A DNA stretch of 64,000 bases. It comes from Streptomyces sp. WZ.A104. Lineage in GTDB: Bacteria > Actinomycetota > Actinomycetes > Streptomycetales > Streptomycetaceae. The notes below the pieces were generated by a model. It worked only from the letters and a program-made list of their open reading frames with translations. It was not told where the DNA came from and made no database searches. Positions 63,591 through 64,000 of this stretch are shown here, in pieces. The stretch spans positions 1 to 64,000 of the forward strand of contig NZ_NWVL01000047.1 in assembly GCF_002382885.1 (NCBI RefSeq), in the 5' to 3' direction. The translations under genes and the position numbers were made by a program. Position 1 is the first letter of the stretch, and the number at the start of each line of letters is the position of its first letter.

Positions 63591-64000
63591 CCGGCCCGCT
63601 CCGTGAGGTCGTCGACGGTCGTCCGCAGCCGCCGCTCCACCCGGTCCGCGATGCCCTTCGCCTCGTGGCCGAGCCCGGCCTGCGCGATGTCCGTGGTGGC
63701 GCCCGCCGCCATCGCCTCGGCCGCGGGCTGGGGTGCGGCGACGGTACGGCCGTCCGCGAAGCCGGAGACGGCGAGGACGACGACGGGGATCTCGGTGAGC
63801 GGGTTGACGGTCCAGCTGGCGCGCTGCCCGTCACCGAAGGAGGCGGCGACGGTGCCTTCGGGGGCGTACGTACGGGGCATGAGGTCCTTGCGCGCGGTGA
63901 GCCTCTGCTCGGTGAACCGGGTGCGCAGGGCCTCCATGGCGGGGGCGTCGGCCTCGGTGAAGACCAGGCCGACGGTGGTGACGCTGGAACGGGTCGCGTC
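63587..64000 (-). CDS. protein of unknown function upstream of the mycosin (partial)
   Basis: The frame is open to the right edge, so the start is outside; at least 137 residues are present. Segments such as LVFTEADAPAMEALRTRFTE, LTEIPVVVLAVSGFADG and GIADRVERRLRTTVDDLTER are visible. No membrane segment or motif that I can name in this part. It overlaps the mycosin start by four bases, so the two are one operon and may work together. Confidence 0.7.
   Translation of the reverse strand, partial: DATRSSVTTVGLVFTEADAPAMEALRTRFTEQRLTARKDLMPRTYAPEGTVAASFGDGQRASWTVNPLTEIPVVVLAVSGFADGRTVAAPQPAAEAMAAGATTDIAQAGLGHEAKGIADRVERRLRTTVDDLTERAG

Overview
The window is a very GC-rich actinobacterial chromosome segment that I assign to Streptomyces. 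The grounds are codon use, frequent GTG/TTG starts, leaderless starts, and a recognisable backbone: arginine biosynthesis genes, a DUF5997/LysR-like divergent pair, pheST, a TrmH-type methyltransferase, infC-rpmI-rplT, a DUF1844 protein and an aquaporin. I see no tRNA, rRNA, CRISPR array, intact transposase or integrase.

Layout. 1-3.3 kb: the 5' end of an exported protein, an acyltransferase, and a drug-efflux MFS/TetR pair with an 18-bp operator. 3.4-7.3 kb: a rifamycin-defence unit made of an RAE-like inverted repeat, a Rox-type flavin monooxygenase and a HelR/HelD-like helicase. 7.3-18 kb: an aldo/keto reductase, argH, argG, a HEAT-like protein, an exported L,D-transpeptidase-like protein, and argR/argD/argB/argJ/argC. 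ARG-box-like operators lie over the argG and argC promoters, and argC-J-B-D are joined by 4-bp stop/start overlaps. 18-30.6 kb: mixed housekeeping and conserved-hypothetical genes (ankyrin/HEAT protein, GPP34, membrane proteins, cyclophilin, a degenerate histidine-phosphatase fold, a MocR regulator facing a DMT exporter, a DUF187-type hydrolase, 3-hydroxybutyryl-CoA dehydrogenase).

30.6-43.5 kb is an accessory block bounded by two direct copies of the 3' end of the 3-hydroxybutyryl-CoA dehydrogenase gene (30454-30622 and 43341-43519, about 90% identical by eye). It holds a decaying Rhs/YD-repeat polymorphic toxin: it is 5'-truncated and frameshifted, and one in-frame TAA separates the core from an otherwise open nuclease-like tip. 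A putative immunity gene overlaps the end of the tip. The block also carries a GAF/PP2C/ATPase phosphatase, remnants of IS5- and ISL3-type transposases, a broken aldehyde dehydrogenase, an intact glycine betaine/proline-type ABC importer and a 48-bp perfect palindrome.

43.7-52 kb: a K+ channel, an orphan GvpU-like protein, a cold-shock module (SCO5918-like protein, CBS pair, DEAD-box helicase, CspA, MerR-like protein), a gene-free stretch of about 0.7 kb, a NUDIX hydrolase and an NsdA-like regulator. 52-64 kb: translation genes (pheST, a methyltransferase, infC with an ATC start behind a long leader with a possible attenuator, rpmI, rplT), then the DUF1844 protein, aquaporin, an SseB-like protein, a mycosin-like subtilase and a partial partner gene.

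Many gene ends carry near-perfect hairpins without a clear U-tract, which are listed as terminators. All names rest on motif recognition by eye; no search was run.
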